A DNA stretch of 6,640 nt, from the NCBI GenBank assembly GCA_003585735.1, contig NQOH01000008.1, forward strand, positions 65,438-72,077, written 5' to 3'. Of this stretch, positions 4,596 to 6,640 are shown in pieces. Each line of letters opens with the position of its first letter. The first letter of the stretch is position 1. This DNA comes from Gardnerella kenyensis (GTDB taxonomy: Bacteria > Actinomycetota > Actinomycetes > Actinomycetales > Bifidobacteriaceae). The notes beneath the pieces were generated by a model. It did not search any database and had not been told where the DNA came from. It was given only the letters and a program-made list of their open reading frames with translations. Made by a program: the position numbers and the translations under genes.

Positions 4596-6338
4596 ATGAA
4601 AAAAACTAATGCAGGTAAATTAACCGTATTAGCCGCAGCTGCACTTTCTGTTGCAATGCTGCTTGGCGCTTGCGGCGGTGCTACTAACAATGCTGGTAAA
4701 GCAGGTATGACTGAAGAGCCAGCTGCTGGTGTTGACACTTCTTACACTGGCGAACTTCCAATGCCAGATGTCAACAAGCGTTACGACAATCCACAGTCAC
4801 GTGACAACGTTAAGGACGGCGGCACTTACACCGTTGCTCTTCCTGTTCTCGGCCCAAACTGGAATTACGCTTCTAACGATGGTAACTCTGGCTACATGGC
4901 TACTTTGTGGGGCTTCTACCAGCCAAATCTTATGGCTTATGACACCGTTAAGGGTGAAAAGCTTAAGTACAACCCTGACTACATCACTTCCGTCAAGAAG
5001 GTTAGCGATAAGCCACTCGTTGTTCAGTACAACTTGAACCCAAAGGCCAAGTGGAATGACGGCACTGATATTGATTACACCGCATTTAAGGCTACTTGGC
5101 AGGCTTTGAACGGCAAGAACAAGGATTACTCCGTGCCTAGCACCGAAGGTTACGACTGTATTCAGTCTGTTGAGCAAGGCTCCAGCCCGAAGCAAGTAAT
5201 CGTTAAGTACGATAAGCCATGCGCAACATGGGAAATGCTTTTCGCTCCACTGGTTAATCCAAAGGCCGGTGACGTTAAGACCTTCAACCAGGGTTGGGTA
5301 AACAATCCTCACAACGAGTGGGGTGCAGGTCCATTCCAGATTGAATCCGCAACCGAAAATCAGGTTGTCTTCACCCGCAATCCAAAGTGGTGGGGTAAGA
5401 AGGCAAAGCTCGATAAGGTCGTTGTAAAGCGTATGGAAGATACTGCAGCTTTGAACGCCTTCCAGAATGGCGAAATCGACGCTGTAACCGATAGCATTTC
5501 TGCTAAGGACGCAATCAAGTCTGCTCGTAGCGTTAAGGGCGCTCAGCTCCGTTACGGCTACAGCACCAAGGTTCGCGTGCTTAACTTCAACGCCAAGTCC
5601 AAGCCACTTAACGAGCTTGCAGTTCGTAAGGCTATTGTTCAGGCATTCGACGTTGCTACCTACAACAAGATTCAGTTCCAGGGCATGAACTGGAAGAGCG
5701 AGCAGCCAGGTTCTGAGCTTCTCTCCATGTTCCAGGCTGGCTACAAGAACAATCTTCCTGCTGACGGCAAGTACAACACCGAAAACGCTAAGAAGACCCT
5801 TGAAGCTGCTGGTTACAAGATGGGCAAGGATGGCTACTACGCCAAGAATGGCAAGACTCTTGAGATTTCCTTCACCTTCTTCGGCGACGATTCTACTCAG
5901 GCAGCTCTTGCTAACGCATTCCAGGCCATGATGAAGAAGGCTGGAATTAAGTGCAAGACTGTGAACCAGGCTGTTGCTAAGTTCTCCGAGGTTGTTGCTT
6001 CTCACAAGTACCAGGTGCTTCCATTGGCATGGCAGTCCCCATCTCCATTGAGCTTCTTGTCTTCAGCAAGCCAGATTTACAAGTCTGACAGCGATTCCAA
6101 CCTCGGTCTCGTTGGCAACAAGAAGATTGATGCCATGCTCGATAAGGTCGGCAAGACCTACGATTACAAGGAACAGACTGAGTACTCCAACAAGGCAGAA
6201 TCTGCAGCTCTTGCTTTGTACGGCACTCTTCCAGTTTCCGCTCCTCCTATCTACCAGGTGTTCAAGAAGGGCTTTGCTAACAACGGCCCTGCAGGTTATG
6301 CATCCACCTACCCAGAGGATATGGGCTGGCAGAAGTAA
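4596..6338 (+). CDS. oppA: oligopeptide-binding lipoprotein OppA
   Basis: This is the substrate-binding protein of the importer (solute-binding family 5). It is held on the outer face of the membrane by a lipid anchor and passes peptides to OppB-OppC. The 580 residues begin with a lipoprotein signal peptide: charged MKK, a hydrophobic core (about 9-23) and the lipobox LLGAC, with Cys26 as the lipidated residue. A flexible Gly/Ala/Asn-rich linker follows. Family features include GGTYTVALP (75-83), WNDGTDIDYTAF (153-164), GAGPFQIES (243-251), RNPKWWG (261-267), FQNGEIDAV (289-297) and LAVRKAIVQAFD (341-352). Two cysteines, 188 and 209, lie in the exported domain and could form a disulphide. Compared with oppB-oppDF it uses many more C-ending codons (AAC, TAC, TTC), a sign of high expression. 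It has its own promoter and terminator. Peptide specificity cannot be read from sequence; another family 5 ligand is possible. Confidence 0.93.
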   Translation: MKKTNAGKLTVLAAAALSVAMLLGACGGATNNAGKAGMTEEPAAGVDTSYTGELPMPDVNKRYDNPQSRDNVKDGGTYTVALPVLGPNWNYASNDGNSGYMATLWGFYQPNLMAYDTVKGEKLKYNPDYITSVKKVSDKPLVVQYNLNPKAKWNDGTDIDYTAFKATWQALNGKNKDYSVPSTEGYDCIQSVEQGSSPKQVIVKYDKPCATWEMLFAPLVNPKAGDVKTFNQGWVNNPHNEWGAGPFQIESATENQVVFTRNPKWWGKKAKLDKVVVKRMEDTAALNAFQNGEIDAVTDSISAKDAIKSARSVKGAQLRYGYSTKVRVLNFNAKSKPLNELAVRKAIVQAFDVATYNKIQFQGMNWKSEQPGSELLSMFQAGYKNNLPADGKYNTENAKKTLEAAGYKMGKDGYYAKNGKTLEISFTFFGDDSTQAALANAFQAMMKKAGIKCKTVNQAVAKFSEVVASHKYQVLPLAWQSPSPLSFLSSASQIYKSDSDSNLGLVGNKKIDAMLDKVGKTYDYKEQTEYSNKAESAALALYGTLPVSAPPIYQVFKKGFANNGPAGYASTYPEDMGWQK

Positions 6339-6395
6339 GTGAATCTGTAGCGCTTATGCGCGAAAGTTTACGAAGCTAACTGCTTAATTTATAGC

Positions 6396-6432
6396 AAGTG
6401 GCGCGTGGTCTTTTGACTGCGCGCCACTTTTT
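6396..6432 (+). terminator. intrinsic terminator of oppA
   Basis: AAGTGGCGCG (6396-6405) pairs perfectly with CGCGCCACTT (6420-6429). The stem continues through two U-G wobbles and GTC/GAC to a TTTT loop (6411-6414), 15 pairs in all, and ends in five T (6428-6432). It lies 57 bases after the oppA stop. Confidence 0.9.
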
Positions 6433-6640
6433 GTATCTTATAACCCTTTTTTGTTCGCTCTTATATATATAAGGTGCATGCTTTTCCGACAAATGTTCCA
6501 GAATAACGCTGATGTAGCTCCAAATGCGGGGAATTTATCTCGCGTTGGCGCGACGACCTGCTTGAGCGTAGCAAAGCGCGCGCGAAAGCAACTCGGAGCG
6601 GAAACTCGCTTAAGTTGGAAGTCCAGTGGACTTCCAACGC
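6433..6640. other. spacer after oppA changing to a GC-rich segment at the edge
   Basis: An AT-rich part with the palindrome TTATATATATAA (6461-6472) gives way to a segment of about 60% GC (6541-6640, hand count). Three frames are open across that segment: + strand from ATG 6478 to the edge, and two on the - strand from the edge to stops near 6463 and 6440. None has a convincing ribosome binding site or a recognisable domain. CTTGAGCG (6561-6568) can pair with CGCTTAAG (6607-6614). The segment may be the start of a repeat, a structured RNA or the end of a - strand gene; I cannot tell which. Confidence 0.4.
6614..6638. repeat. 25-base near-perfect palindrome at the window edge
   Basis: GTTGGAAGTCCA (6614-6625) and TGGACTTCCAAC (6627-6638) are perfect 12-base inverted repeats around a single G. 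As RNA it would form an 11-bp stem with a three-base loop. The - strand shows no T-run after it; the + strand side leaves the window after two bases. It could be a terminator, the end of a mobile repeat or a protein-binding site. Confidence 0.6.

Noticed and set aside
4797..6005. Long open frame of 402 codons on the - strand inside oppA
   Set aside because: It lies wholly antisense to a gene with clear family motifs, has no ribosome binding site I can see and reads as no known protein. Codon bias of oppA explains the lack of stops.
1..6640. CRISPR array, tRNA, rRNA or transposase gene
   Set aside because: No regularly spaced identical repeats, no cloverleaf, no rRNA-like segment and no transposase reading frame are visible in the window.

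Overview
The window carries a complete oligopeptide ABC importer locus, all on the + strand: oppB and oppC (the two membrane permeases), a single gene fusing the OppD and OppF ATPases, and oppA (the lipoprotein that captures substrate). It most resembles a low-GC actinobacterium of the Bifidobacteriaceae, probably Gardnerella-like. Reasons are the fused two-ATPase OppDF (known in actinobacteria such as Mycobacterium tuberculosis), the style of the OppB N-terminus, very AT-rich spacers, and T-ending codons with good GGAGG-type ribosome binding sites. The organism is inferred from family knowledge, not from a database search.

Layout. Positions 1-343 are an AT-rich upstream region with promoter candidates (122-150 and 200-227) and a leader RNA with two small hairpins. 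A nine-codon reading frame (344-373) has its own strong Shine-Dalgarno, and its stop overlaps the oppB start (ATGA). oppB (370-1353), oppC (1378-2325) and oppDF (2347-4236) follow with gaps of 21-24 bases, as one operon. The 3' UTR (4237-4324) holds a hairpin and four degenerate 10-base repeats, then a strong intrinsic terminator (4325-4359). An AT-rich regulatory stretch follows, with a promoter at 4519-4547. oppA (4596-6338) is a separate transcription unit ending in another strong terminator (6396-6432). The last ~100 bases are GC-rich (about 60% by hand count), unlike the spacers, and end in a 25-base near-perfect palindrome cut close to by the window edge.

How it works together. OppA is anchored outside the membrane by a lipidated Cys26, binds peptides and delivers them to the OppB-OppC pore. 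The two halves of OppDF pair in the cytoplasm to hydrolyse ATP. Separate promoters and terminators, plus the C-ending codon bias of oppA, suggest that the binding protein is made in excess over the membrane complex.

The genes themselves are an ordinary peptide importer, and I see no novel defence or metabolic system. The most interesting signals are regulatory: the coupled mini-ORF ahead of oppB, the phased repeats before the first terminator, and the GC-rich segment at the right edge.
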